NCBI RefSeq assembly: GCF_030817055.1
Contig: NZ_JAUSYV010000001.1
Location: 5,294,001-5,358,000, forward strand
Direction of reading: 5' to 3'
From: Bacillus sp. V2I10
GTDB taxonomy: Bacteria > Bacillota > Bacilli > Bacillales > Bacillaceae
DNA length: 64,000 nt
The position numbers and the translations under genes were made by a program. Of this stretch, positions 1-7,916 are shown piece after piece. The notes beneath the pieces are model-generated. The model was not told the DNA's origin. It saw only the letters and a program-made list of their open reading frames with translations, and made no database searches. Positions within the stretch are counted from its first letter, which is position 1, and each line of letters begins with the position of its first letter.

Positions 1-216
1 ATGTGGTTGTGGGCTAAACGGATGAGCCCAATTTATCCTGAAGCTGCTGCTGGGAAAAAGTAACAGATTGAGCTTAAATATGGAATCGAAGATTTTTATA
101 AAGGAACCATTCCTTCAGAAAGCATCGCCCGCGCTATTGCGATTGCAACTGAAGAGCCTGCAGAAGTAGCATTTTATAAAACTGTGATTCGTCCTACTGC
201 TCAGGAGTGTTTATAA
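1..216 (+). pseudogene. 3' remnant of a short-chain dehydrogenase/reductase
   Basis: Frame 1 reads through a protein tail containing ESIARAIAIA and VIRPTAQ, which looks like the C-terminal end of classical SDR oxidoreductases (the stretch after the active site, close to the usual RPT motif). A TAA at 61-63 interrupts the frame and it ends at 214-216. The Rossmann core and the YxxxK motif are not in the window; whether they lie upstream of base 1 cannot be seen. Taken as a decayed or frameshifted SDR gene. The identification rests only on the tail pattern. Confidence 0.5.
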
Positions 217-256
217 AAAAGTTAAGCCGGCTGCTTAGATTGACAGCCGGCTTAAC
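216..256 (-). terminator. rho-independent terminator of the sugar operon
   Basis: The arms GTTAAGCCGGCTG (221-233) and CAGCCGGCTTAAC (244-256) form a 13-bp perfect stem. On the minus strand it is followed by a run of T (complement of 215-220), so it fits the end of the minus-strand operon whose last gene stops at 302. Confidence 0.8.
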
Positions 257-301
257 TAACAATAATTATGAGAGTTTGCTTTGTAACATATTTTGATTCC
301 T

Positions 302-1345
302 TTACATGATTTCAACTGCATCCCTTAAAGATATAAATCGTTTTGTTTCATTAGATTCGAGTGCGGCCAAAACAATTTGCAGAGATTTCAATCCTTCCTC
401 TCCAGTAATAAGTGGTTCTTTATTATTTAGAATGCAATCAATGAAGTGATCAATTACATGTGTCGTCGTGTTTCCATCTGCTTCATTTGTTTGAATCTTA
501 TCCAATTGATGATTGATTCTCTCCCCATTCCTATATTCTTCGATCAATGAATATACCGGATCCGATTCAAGGCGCAATACACCATTTTCCCCATAAATAA
601 TAGTAGAATTATCTCCACCTGTTACGTAAGACCAGCTGGCTGCGAGAGTACCAATAATGCCTGATGAGGTGCGTAAAATATACACTGCATTATCGTCCAC
701 TTCGGTATTTTGTTTTGCACTAGTTTCTATAAATGCTCCTACTTCCGTAAATTCTCCGAGTAAATAGCGCATTAAATCTGCTTTGTGGACTCCAAGATCA
801 CCCATAGCTCCGATAAATGCTTTTTCTTTATTAAAAAACCAGCTTAAAGAACCGTCTATACTCCATGATTCTGGACCTGGATGCCCAAATGTAGTTTTAA
901 AACTATAGATTTTCCCCAGCTTACCACTTTCAATAACTTGCTTCGCTTTTTGATGGGAAGATACAAACCGTTGATTATGAGCAATCATGAGCTTTTTACC
1001 GCTAATTTTTGCTGCTTCAATCATAGCTTTGGCTTCTTCCTTTGATGTGGCCATTGGCTTTTCACAGAGAACATGTTTTCCTGCGTTGAGTGCATCAATT
1101 GAAACAGGTGCATGCAAATAGTTTGGCAGACAGACACTGACTGCATCAATTTCTGCTAATTTCAACATTTCTTTGTAATCTGTAAACGCCTTAGCCCTAT
1201 AATTTTCAGCAGTCTCCTCAGCCCGATCTGCGATGATATCGCAAACTGCAATAATTTCCACATTCTTGTTTGTTACATATTCAACTAAATGACGTCGTCT
1301 CGCAATACTTCCACAGCCAATCACACCTACTTTGATTTTTCCCAT
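302..1345 (-). CDS. Gfo/Idh/MocA family oxidoreductase
   Basis: Predicted NAD(P)-dependent sugar or cyclitol dehydrogenase of 347 residues, the usual length for the family. The N-terminal Rossmann fold carries GVIGCGSIA at residues 7-15, followed by the family's EKP signature (LCEKPMA, about residue 93). The C-terminal half has the GDLGVHKADLMRYLLG segment with the His expected in the catalytic site. The start is ATG with GGAGG a few bases upstream. It is the last gene of the minus-strand cluster after an ABC sugar importer and a TIM-barrel isomerase; this partnership is typical of pathways that oxidise and then isomerise or epimerise an imported sugar, inositol or disaccharide. The actual substrate cannot be read from the sequence. 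Confidence 0.88.
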   Translation of the reverse strand: MGKIKVGVIGCGSIARRRHLVEYVTNKNVEIIAVCDIIADRAEETAENYRAKAFTDYKEMLKLAEIDAVSVCLPNYLHAPVSIDALNAGKHVLCEKPMATSKEEAKAMIEAAKISGKKLMIAHNQRFVSSHQKAKQVIESGKLGKIYSFKTTFGHPGPESWSIDGSLSWFFNKEKAFIGAMGDLGVHKADLMRYLLGEFTEVGAFIETSAKQNTEVDDNAVYILRTSSGIIGTLAASWSYVTGGDNSTIIYGENGVLRLESDPVYSLIEEYRNGERINHQLDKIQTNEADGNTTTHVIDHFIDCILNNKEPLITGEEGLKSLQIVLAALESNETKRFISLRDAVEIM

Positions 1346-1403
1346 TCCATTTCCTCCTATATGGCTAAAAGAGCCGGATTATCAATGTGCTTCATTCTTC
1401 TTT

Positions 1404-2222
1404 TTAACCTTTAACTGAACCACCCGCCAAACCTTTTACTACTTTTTCCTGAGAGAAAAAGTAAACGACAAGAATTGGCAAACTAAATAGTGTTAATGCA
1501 GACATTAGTCCAGGAATGTTTACCGAAAACTCTCCATAAAAATCTTGAAGGCCTAATGGAATCGTCCGATTCTCAGGACTGGAAATTAAGACTAAGGCAA
1601 AGATAAATTCGTTCCATAGATGAATAAAATTATAGATAAATACAGTCATTAATGCCGGAGTCAGCATTGGCAGGATAACCCTCCAGAAAATACCGAATGG
1701 TGTACATCCATCCATTTTTGCTGCTTCCTCAAGCGATTTTGGAATTTCCTGCATGAACTGCGTCAAGATAAAAATAGAGATAGGGAGACTAAATGCAATA
1801 TACGGTCCTAAGAGCGCCCATATAGTATCGTAAATTCCCATACTTTGAGAAAGTTTAAAAATTGGAATCAGCGTTGCATGAATGGGAAGCATCATTCCAG
1901 AAATAAACAAGAGAAAGAGCGGGCGGTTAAACTTAAAATTCATCCTGCTTAAGGGATAGCTTGCAAGTGCCGCAATAAACATAACGATCACAACAGCTGC
2001 CACTGATACCATCAGGCTGTTTAAAAAGTATTGGCTAATGCCCATTTCAAAAACAGAAGTATAGTTACTTAGATTAAAAGAACTGAAAATAGAGAAGGGT
2101 TTTTCAAAGAAATCTTCCTGTGTTTTTAACGAAGTGGAAATCATGTAAAGAAACGGAAAACCGGTAAAAACAAGAAGTAATAAAGCTGCGACATAAAGTG
2201 GAAACCTTCTCAGAACTGTCAT
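1404..2222 (-). CDS. carbohydrate ABC transporter permease (MalG type)
   Basis: Inner-membrane subunit of a binding-protein-dependent sugar importer, 272 residues with about six hydrophobic segments. The cytoplasmic EAA loop that docks the ATPase is visible as EEAAKMDGCTPFG...LP (about residues 167-187). Its ATG overlaps the stop of the upstream permease by one base (TAATG), so the two subunits are likely translationally coupled and made one to one. No ATPase gene lies in the cluster; in Bacillus such importers share an MsmX-type ATPase encoded elsewhere, which is inferred here. Confidence 0.9.
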   Translation of the reverse strand: MTVLRRFPLYVAALLLLVFTGFPFLYMISTSLKTQEDFFEKPFSIFSSFNLSNYTSVFEMGISQYFLNSLMVSVAAVVIVMFIAALASYPLSRMNFKFNRPLFLLFISGMMLPIHATLIPIFKLSQSMGIYDTIWALLGPYIAFSLPISIFILTQFMQEIPKSLEEAAKMDGCTPFGIFWRVILPMLTPALMTVFIYNFIHLWNEFIFALVLISSPENRTIPLGLQDFYGEFSVNIPGLMSALTLFSLPILVVYFFSQEKVVKGLAGGSVKG

Positions 2223-3166
2223 TACGCGTATCCTCCTTTTCGCTTCCGTAAGGATTCTAATACTTGAATAATAATTGTGACGATTAGAGCAATAAAAAAC
2301 ATCAAGAAGGCAATGGCACTGGCATAGCCCATATTAAAATTAATAAAAGCTTGCTTAAACATGTACGTACCCATTAATTCTGTCGCGCCGTTTGGTCCTC
2401 CTCCAGTCATAATATAAAAAATATCAAATGCTTTAAGCGATCCAACAATTGCTAAGATAGATGAACTAACAATTGTAGGCATTAAAAGCGGGATGGTAAT
2501 ATTTTTAAATTTTTGCCATACATTTGCCCCATCTATCTCGGCAGCTTCATATAATTCTTCAGAAATCCCAACAAGAGCTGCTTTGAACAAAATCATATAG
2601 AATGGTGAGAATTGCCATACAACTACTAGCAAAACAGAGATCAACGCTGTATTTTCATTACTCAGCCAAGCAAGGTTTTCAAATCCCAAGAAATTAACCA
2701 GCATATTAATTACACCATTAATGGGATCAAACATAAGTACCCAGAGCATACCTACAGCAACAGTAGACATTAAAAATGGCAGAAAATAAATACTGTTAAA
2801 TAAACGGAGACCTTTAATCGGAGCAAATAGCATAAGCGCCATAATCAAACCTAATGGAATTTGTACAAAAACAGAAGTAATAACTACCCAGGCATTATTT
2901 TTTATTGCAGTCCAGAAAATGGCATCTCGGAAGAGCTCTGCATAATTTCCTAGACCAACAAATGTTTTTTCAGTTGTTCCGTCCCAATTGTAAAAGCTGT
3001 AATTTAACGTTGCCAAAATAGGATACACAACATATACAAGATATACGAGCAAAGCTGGAGCAATGAATAAACAGATTGTAATAATATTTTTATTTCGTAA
3101 GACTTTCTTCGTCTGCCTTCTCTCGATTTTCTGCAGCACATCTATTCTTTCTGTTTGAACATCCAT
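2222..3166 (-). CDS. carbohydrate ABC transporter permease (MalF/UgpA type)
   Basis: Second membrane subunit of the sugar importer, 314 residues with a short charged N-terminus and about six membrane segments. The EAA loop reads LYEAAEIDGANVWQKF (about residue 204 onwards) followed by ITIPLL. It is separated from the upstream binding-protein gene by a hairpin and coupled to the downstream permease by a one-base overlap. It would form the heterodimeric channel with the product of 1404-2222. Confidence 0.9.
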   Translation of the reverse strand: MDVQTERIDVLQKIERRQTKKVLRNKNIITICLFIAPALLVYLVYVVYPILATLNYSFYNWDGTTEKTFVGLGNYAELFRDAIFWTAIKNNAWVVITSVFVQIPLGLIMALMLFAPIKGLRLFNSIYFLPFLMSTVAVGMLWVLMFDPINGVINMLVNFLGFENLAWLSNENTALISVLLVVVWQFSPFYMILFKAALVGISEELYEAAEIDGANVWQKFKNITIPLLMPTIVSSSILAIVGSLKAFDIFYIMTGGGPNGATELMGTYMFKQAFINFNMGYASAIAFLMFFIALIVTIIIQVLESLRKRKGGYA

Positions 3167-3197
3167 AAGAATCCCTCCTTTTTTATAAAAAAATCAA

Positions 3198-3228
3198 AGG
3201 GGAAATAATCTTATTTCCCCTGTTTTTT
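3198..3228 (-). terminator. intercistronic hairpin between binding protein and permease genes
   Basis: AGGGGAAATAA (3198-3208) pairs perfectly with TTATTTCCCCT (3211-3221). The stem lies directly after the stop of the binding-protein gene and before the first permease ATG. On the minus strand a T-rich stretch (TTTGATTTTTTTA) follows, so it can act as a partial terminator or mRNA-stabilising stem, a common way to make more binding protein than permease. On the plus strand a T7 run also follows. Confidence 0.6.
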
Positions 3229-4502
3229 TACTTATCAAGTAATTCTTTCGCTTTTGCTTCCATCTTTTCTGCTGCTTCTTTTGGCGTCATTGATAGGCCA
3301 TAAATGGCCTGAGTTGTATCTTTATGAAGTTCAGCGAGTTCTGGTGGAAGTGTTTGATCGTAAGGCATCTGCATGTACGTTGCATTTTGAATCAATTCGT
3401 AAAGAGGCTTCATCGTCTCATCATTCGGAACAGCACCTTTTATAGCTGTTAAAGAGCCAGTCTTATCCGTATAAATTTGACCATTTTCTTTCGTTGTCAT
3501 TTCATTTATCAGCTGTGCTGCCAGATCTGGATCTTCAGCACTTTCTGTCACAGAGAAAACTGGTCCTGTTGCTGCCCCTATTTCCGTTTGAACCCCTTTA
3601 CCATCAGCTACTGTCGGGAATGGGAAAAAACCTAATTTCTTTTCGAACTCCGGATTTTCCTCGCGAATATTATTTACGAAAGAAGTGGTCATATCCATCA
3701 TTGCTGCTTCTCCGGTGTAAAGGAGTTGACGGCCTCGCCCTTCATCATAAGGAATTCCGTTGGCCCCTGGATTAAATGCATCCATTTTTACCAGTTCTTG
3801 AATGTACTCACCAGCCTCTACAAACGCTGGATCATCAAATCCTCTTCCTGTTCGATTAAACGCACTGTCGAATAATTCAGGTCCTGCAATGCGGCCCGCA
3901 AAGTTCATGAAGAAGTAAGAACCTGGCCATTTTGTTTTATTTGTTAAAGATAGTGGAATGATATTATTTTCCTTTAGTGTCTCAATCACTTTAACGAATT
4001 CTTCATAGGTTTTCGGTTCCTTCAAATTGTACTTAGCAAAGATCTCTTTATTGTAAAAGATTACATCTGTCGAAATACCCAGGGGAACACCGTAGACTTT
4101 TTCATCAAATTTCGTGTTAGCTATTGCGTTCTCAAGAAATAAATCTTGATCGACCTTATCTGTAATATCTAAAACATTTCCCTGATCAACAAAATTCTTC
4201 AGCCATCCACCGCCCCAGCTTTGAAAAATATCAGGAGGATTCCCACCCGACATAGCTACTGAAAGCTTTTGCTTGTAAGCATCATTCGGAATACGAAGAA
4301 GTTTCACTTTTTTTCCTGGATGATCTTTCTCAAATTGAGCTACTATATCTTCAAAATATTTTTCTCTCTCTCCAGTTTCAATGTGCCACATTTCAATAAC
4401 TTGATTTTCATCCGATCCTTTTGATACTTCTTCTCCTCCTCCTTGACAAGCAGTCAGCAACACCATCGAGACCACAGTTAACATTGCAAGAAATTTCTTC
4501 AT
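3228..4502 (-). CDS. extracellular sugar-binding lipoprotein of ABC importer
   Basis: Solute-binding protein of family 1, 424 residues. The signal peptide ends in the lipobox LLTAC with the acylated Cys at residue 19, so the mature protein is membrane anchored on the outer face. The rest has the family layout (IEMWHIETGE near the start of the mature protein, a YGVPLG segment in the middle). It delivers the sugar to the two permeases encoded downstream. An SD-like AGGGGGGA precedes the ATG. Regulation is probably through the palindromic operators upstream of the isomerase gene at 5306. Confidence 0.92.
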   Translation of the reverse strand: MKKFLAMLTVVSMVLLTACQGGGEEVSKGSDENQVIEMWHIETGEREKYFEDIVAQFEKDHPGKKVKLLRIPNDAYKQKLSVAMSGGNPPDIFQSWGGGWLKNFVDQGNVLDITDKVDQDLFLENAIANTKFDEKVYGVPLGISTDVIFYNKEIFAKYNLKEPKTYEEFVKVIETLKENNIIPLSLTNKTKWPGSYFFMNFAGRIAGPELFDSAFNRTGRGFDDPAFVEAGEYIQELVKMDAFNPGANGIPYDEGRGRQLLYTGEAAMMDMTTSFVNNIREENPEFEKKLGFFPFPTVADGKGVQTEIGAATGPVFSVTESAEDPDLAAQLINEMTTKENGQIYTDKTGSLTAIKGAVPNDETMKPLYELIQNATYMQMPYDQTLPPELAELHKDTTQAIYGLSMTPKEAAEKMEAKAKELLDK

Positions 4503-4535
4503 TTTCTTCCCCCCTATTGAATATAAAAATGATGA

Positions 4536-5306
4536 TTACAATTGCGCTAAATGAGGTAATTGTTTCTTTAAGTAATTCATGCTGATTTCAATACTTTTAA
4601 GCGGAGTAAGATTGCTTCTGTCCTGTTCCACAACCCACCATTCAACCTTGGCTTCATCACCTTTTTTAAGGACAGATTCAATGTCGATGCCGCCAGTTCC
4701 CAATTCTGCAAAAAATTGTTCTTCGTCATTTGTCATATCTTTTAAGTGAATCAGTGGTGTTCTGTTAGTGTACCGATTCATCCAATCTAATGGATTTTGA
4801 CCGGCTTTAGTCAGCCAGTAAATATCAAATTCCGCTTTCACCCACTCCGGATTCGTTTCCTCAAAAATTGTTTCAAGTGCTGTACGTCCGTCAGAAAGTT
4901 TGTTTAACTCAAAATCATGGTTGTGATAGCATAGGGTAATGCCCTCTTCACTGCATGTTTTTCCAACCTGATTTAATAGCGTAATGAGTTCTTGGTAATC
5001 TTCTTCAGTTCTTCTTTCCGGAGGGAGATAGGGGCAAACAATCTTATTGCTCCCAAGTCTATGCTGATTATCAATTACGGCAGTTAAATCTGCTTCCAAA
5101 TCAATAAGCGGTACATGACTGGCTGCTGCACGAAGACCTAAATCATCAATAACGGCTTTCAATTCTGGCGTGCTAAGATCGTAATATCCTGCAAACTCAA
5201 CCCCTTCGTAGCCCAATTCAGCTACTTTTTTCAATGTACCTGTAAAATCTTTGCTACTTTCTTCTCTTAATGTGAACATTTGGAGTGCAACTGGGATATG
5301 GTTCAT
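4536..5306 (-). CDS. sugar phosphate isomerase/epimerase (AP endonuclease 2-like TIM barrel)
   Basis: Predicted metal-dependent isomerase or epimerase of about 256 residues, xylose-isomerase-like fold. Visible family features are GYEGVEFAGYY early in the barrel, CYHNHDFEL (metal-site His region) and KAEFDIYWL. The start at 5306 is preferred over 5312 because AAGGAG then sits at a normal 7-base spacing. First gene after the LacI regulator, with two operators in the 96 bases before it. Together with the Gfo/Idh/MocA enzyme it suggests an oxidation-isomerisation route for the imported sugar; the substrate is unknown. Confidence 0.85.
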   Translation of the reverse strand: MNHIPVALQMFTLREESSKDFTGTLKKVAELGYEGVEFAGYYDLSTPELKAVIDDLGLRAAASHVPLIDLEADLTAVIDNQHRLGSNKIVCPYLPPERRTEEDYQELITLLNQVGKTCSEEGITLCYHNHDFELNKLSDGRTALETIFEETNPEWVKAEFDIYWLTKAGQNPLDWMNRYTNRTPLIHLKDMTNDEEQFFAELGTGGIDIESVLKKGDEAKVEWWVVEQDRSNLTPLKSIEISMNYLKKQLPHLAQL

Positions 5307-5329
5307 ATTCATTCTCCTTTTCTATTTGA

Positions 5330-5349
5330 AAATGTAATCGATTACATTT
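5330..5349. promoter_or_regulatory. LacI-family operator O1
   Basis: Perfect palindrome AAATGTAATCGATTACATTT centred between bases 5339 and 5340, directly upstream of the isomerase gene. The same 14-bp core recurs at 5365-5378 and 6428-6441, each next to a gene of this cluster, so it is the likely binding site of the adjacent LacI protein. Confidence 0.8.
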
Positions 5350-5364
5350 ATTCTGTCAGGAAAT

Positions 5365-5378
5365 TGTAATCGATTACA
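5365..5378. promoter_or_regulatory. LacI-family operator O2
   Basis: Second TGTAATCGATTACA palindrome. Its centre is 32 bp from O1, about three helical turns, so two dimers would sit on the same face of the DNA. Confidence 0.8.
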
Positions 5379-5402
5379 TTTTTCTTCATTCAAATGCTTT
5401 TC

Positions 5403-6404
5403 TCATTTCTTTCTCCCACCACAAGAATCACGAATCATTAACTGACTTTCGATAGTGAATTTCTCATTCTTAAGCGGCTCTTCATTTATAATTTTCAAAA
5501 GCAGTTCCATAGACTTTCTTCCCATCTCGTGAAACGGCTGTGCAATCGTTGTCAGTGCCGGATTAAATACAGCGGAAAATTTAATATCATCAAATCCAGT
5601 CACTGCTAAATCTTCAGGTACTCTAATCCCTATATCCTGAGCTGCTTTTATACCGCCCATTGCCATTTCATCGTTCCCGAAAAATATTGCAGTTGGTTTA
5701 ACTTCCTGCTTCATTAATTTTTTCAGTGAAGAATATCCCCATTCAATTGAATAATCTCCTTCGATCATAAGCGTTTTATCAAAAGGTATATTGTAGTGCC
5801 GTAATGCATTACGATAACCTTTTACACGCTCCCGACTGACTGACACATCAGAGGATCCTGACACGTGAGCGATTTTTCGGTGTCCTAATTTTATTAAATG
5901 CTCGGTCATCTGATAACCATACTTGATATTATCAATGCAGACCGTCGGGATATTTAATTCTCCGATGAAATCAGAAGCTAGCACAATCGGATAGTGATGA
6001 GCAATTTCCTCCCATAGCGTCTGTTCTAATCGAACGGTTAATAAAATAGCACCATCCACTTGCTTCTGTTTTAAATGATTAATAAATTCTTGTGCTTTTT
6101 CTGTCGTTCTATTTGTATTGCCCAACAATACTTGGTAACCTTTTTCAGTTGCAACCGTGTCAATTCCAGAAATAATTTCTGAGAATACTAAGTTCGTTAA
6201 ACTAGGTACCACTACTAGAATTGTCTTTGTTTGATTCGTTCGAAAGTGACGGGCCAAAATATTAGGCTGATAATCTAGTTGTTTTATTGCTTCAAAAACC
6301 TTTTGCTGAGTCTTTTTTTTCACAGTTTCAGGATTTCTTAACACTCTCGATACTGTAGCTGTTGATACATTGGCCAGTTTTGCCACATCACTCATTTTCG
6401 TCAT
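5403..6404 (-). CDS. LacI family transcriptional regulator of the sugar cluster
   Basis: Repressor of about 333 residues. The helix-turn-helix is at the very N-terminus (MSDVAKLANVSTATVSRVLRN), followed by the periplasmic-binding-protein-like effector domain (GYQMTEHLIKLGHRKIAHVSG, FGNDEMAMGG, VTGFDD). The reading frame stays open upstream to 6482, but the start at 6404 is chosen because AGGGAG lies 9 bases before it and because an operator palindrome lies in the extra part. That operator just upstream of its own ribosome site indicates autoregulation. Likely controls the downstream isomerase and importer genes. Confidence 0.9.
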   Translation of the reverse strand: MTKMSDVAKLANVSTATVSRVLRNPETVKKKTQQKVFEAIKQLDYQPNILARHFRTNQTKTILVVVPSLTNLVFSEIISGIDTVATEKGYQVLLGNTNRTTEKAQEFINHLKQKQVDGAILLTVRLEQTLWEEIAHHYPIVLASDFIGELNIPTVCIDNIKYGYQMTEHLIKLGHRKIAHVSGSSDVSVSRERVKGYRNALRHYNIPFDKTLMIEGDYSIEWGYSSLKKLMKQEVKPTAIFFGNDEMAMGGIKAAQDIGIRVPEDLAVTGFDDIKFSAVFNPALTTIAQPFHEMGRKSMELLLKIINEEPLKNEKFTIESQLMIRDSCGGRKK

Positions 6405-6424
6405 CTGCTTCTGCTCCCTACATA

Positions 6425-6444
6425 AAATGTAATCGATTACATTT
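6425..6444. promoter_or_regulatory. LacI-family operator O3 (autoregulatory)
   Basis: Third copy of AAATGTAATCGATTACATTT, about 20 bp upstream of the regulator's start codon. Confidence 0.8.
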
Positions 6445-6776
6445 ATTACCTTGATTTTAGCTTGTTTTCTAAAGTTGCGCAATCTTTATTTGAATATTTA
6501 AATAATTGAATAAATTTTTACGTTGAATACTTGAGCCATTTCTCAATTTTCATTCATGATTCCCATTTCTGAAGTTGCTAATAGCCAATTTTTTTGTTTT
6601 ATTTCCTTTTTATTCAAAAACATTCATTTAACCTGTTTTTTGATTTTCCAATATTAGTATTTTATATTACTAAGTACTTGGATGAGTGCGTTAAACTACG
6701 AGTGATAGACGTTATTTGTAAGTGAACAAAATTAAGCCCTGCAAGCGAGTCCTGCAGTGCCATTCTATTTTCACCT
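6445..6776. other. intergenic region without recognisable gene
   Basis: AT-rich stretch upstream of the LacI gene (its promoter should be here) and downstream of the CPBP gene. I see no convincing terminator or small ORF with a ribosome site. Confidence 0.4.
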
Positions 6777-7454
6777 TCAACTAAAAAACATATTCCAAGC
6801 CGCATGAACAAATATAACAATCAGCAATGATCCAGAAATCCGATAAGCAAACCCAAACGAAAATCCCAGGACAATTCCCAATATTGGATTAAGGTGCATC
6901 GATCCGAATAACAACGATGCGCAAATAATGCCAACAACGAAATGATAGAGTTCGGTTAAAAAACGCTGAAGAACCCCTCTAAAGACGAATTCTTCCATTA
7001 TCGGTATAAGAATCCCCAGTGTGACAATATCAAGGATAATTTCTGTCCATCCATACCCCTGATAGGTCCGCCCTGTAAGCATCAGCTGCAGACTTTCAAT
7101 CGGGCTGAAATTTTGATTAATCACAACTTGATAGATAACGGGAATGCCGATGCCAATCACAAACCCCGCAAAGAGCTTCCACCTTTTCTTTGGTATTAAA
7201 AAGAGTTCTGCTTTACAATAGTTCCAAATGGAAGGAAATACCCTTACTACAGCCACTAAAACAATTAAGGCTAAAAACGTGGCAAGTGCCCCGTTGCTCG
7301 TAACAATATGAGAACGATCGTAGACCGGTCCCATCACTAGAAACACTGTCATAATGATGGAATAGAGAATAATATGCAGAACGAAAAACAGAAAGACTTT
7401 AAGACCCTTCGGACGTTCTTCATTCTTTTCAGTCACAACAGGTTCAGTACTCAA
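6777..7454 (-). CDS. CPBP family intramembrane glutamic/metallo-protease
   Basis: Polytopic membrane protein of 225 residues with the Abi/CAAX-protease signatures: EEFVFRGVLQRF (motif 1 with the two Glu and the Arg), SLLFGSMHLN (motif 2 with His) and FVHAAWNMF (motif 3 with His). The start is TTG at 7454 with AGGGGG 7 bases upstream. It lies 11 bases after a helical-protein gene and is probably the last gene of a three-gene operon headed by the lipase-fold gene at 9353. CPBP proteins often accompany bacteriocin or toxin genes as maturation or self-protection factors; that role here is inference from context. Confidence 0.88.
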   Translation of the reverse strand: MSTEPVVTEKNEERPKGLKVFLFFVLHIILYSIIMTVFLVMGPVYDRSHIVTSNGALATFLALIVLVAVVRVFPSIWNYCKAELFLIPKKRWKLFAGFVIGIGIPVIYQVVINQNFSPIESLQLMLTGRTYQGYGWTEIILDIVTLGILIPIMEEFVFRGVLQRFLTELYHFVVGIICASLLFGSMHLNPILGIVLGFSFGFAYRISGSLLIVIFVHAAWNMFFS

Positions 7455-7465
7455 AGAGAGGCCCC

Positions 7466-7903
7466 CTAATACAATCCTTTAACGTTTCGAACGACCCAGT
7501 TGGCCATAGAAATGCCTTCTTTAAGTTCATGGAAGTCTTTTTCCGCCTGCTCTGCCGTTTCGTGGTTCTCGATTGCTTTATCATGCAATGCCTTGATGGC
7601 TTCACCTTCGAGCTCCGCAACAAGCCTTCCTTGGATATAGATAAGGAAACCTTTGTATTCAGCGTATTTATCAACTGCTGAGAGCCCTGATTTCAGCTGC
7701 ATAAGCTCACTTTCAACGCGCGCCTCCATCTGCCTTTTCAAACTCTCTCTTTGCCGGATCCTCTCAATCTCTCGATTAATTGTTTTCTGGAGGCTGTCTA
7801 TCTGGTCCATGATCGCATCCTGTGCTTCCCCTGCCTGCTCGGCCGCTTCTCTCTGAAGCTGCCTGAGCTGAGCATTTGCTTCATCTAATAGATTTCCAAA
7901 CAT
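7466..7903 (-). CDS. helical coiled-coil protein, putative partner of the upstream lipase
   Basis: Protein of 145 residues, strongly helical, rich in Glu, Gln, Arg and Ala, with heptad-like stretches (for example DQIDSLQKTINREIERIRQRE) and no signal peptide or membrane segment. The start at 7903 is chosen because AAGGGAGGG precedes it; the open frame extends into the upstream gene. It begins 13 bases after the lipase stop and ends 11 bases before the CPBP gene, so the three are almost certainly cotranscribed. I do not recognise a named family. Small helical proteins beside secreted type VII effectors act as targeting partners, and this is my working hypothesis. Confidence 0.7.
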   Translation of the reverse strand: MFGNLLDEANAQLRQLQREAAEQAGEAQDAIMDQIDSLQKTINREIERIRQRESLKRQMEARVESELMQLKSGLSAVDKYAEYKGFLIYIQGRLVAELEGEAIKALHDKAIENHETAEQAEKDFHELKEGISMANWVVRNVKGLY

Positions 7904-7916
7904 TGTTTTCCCTCCC

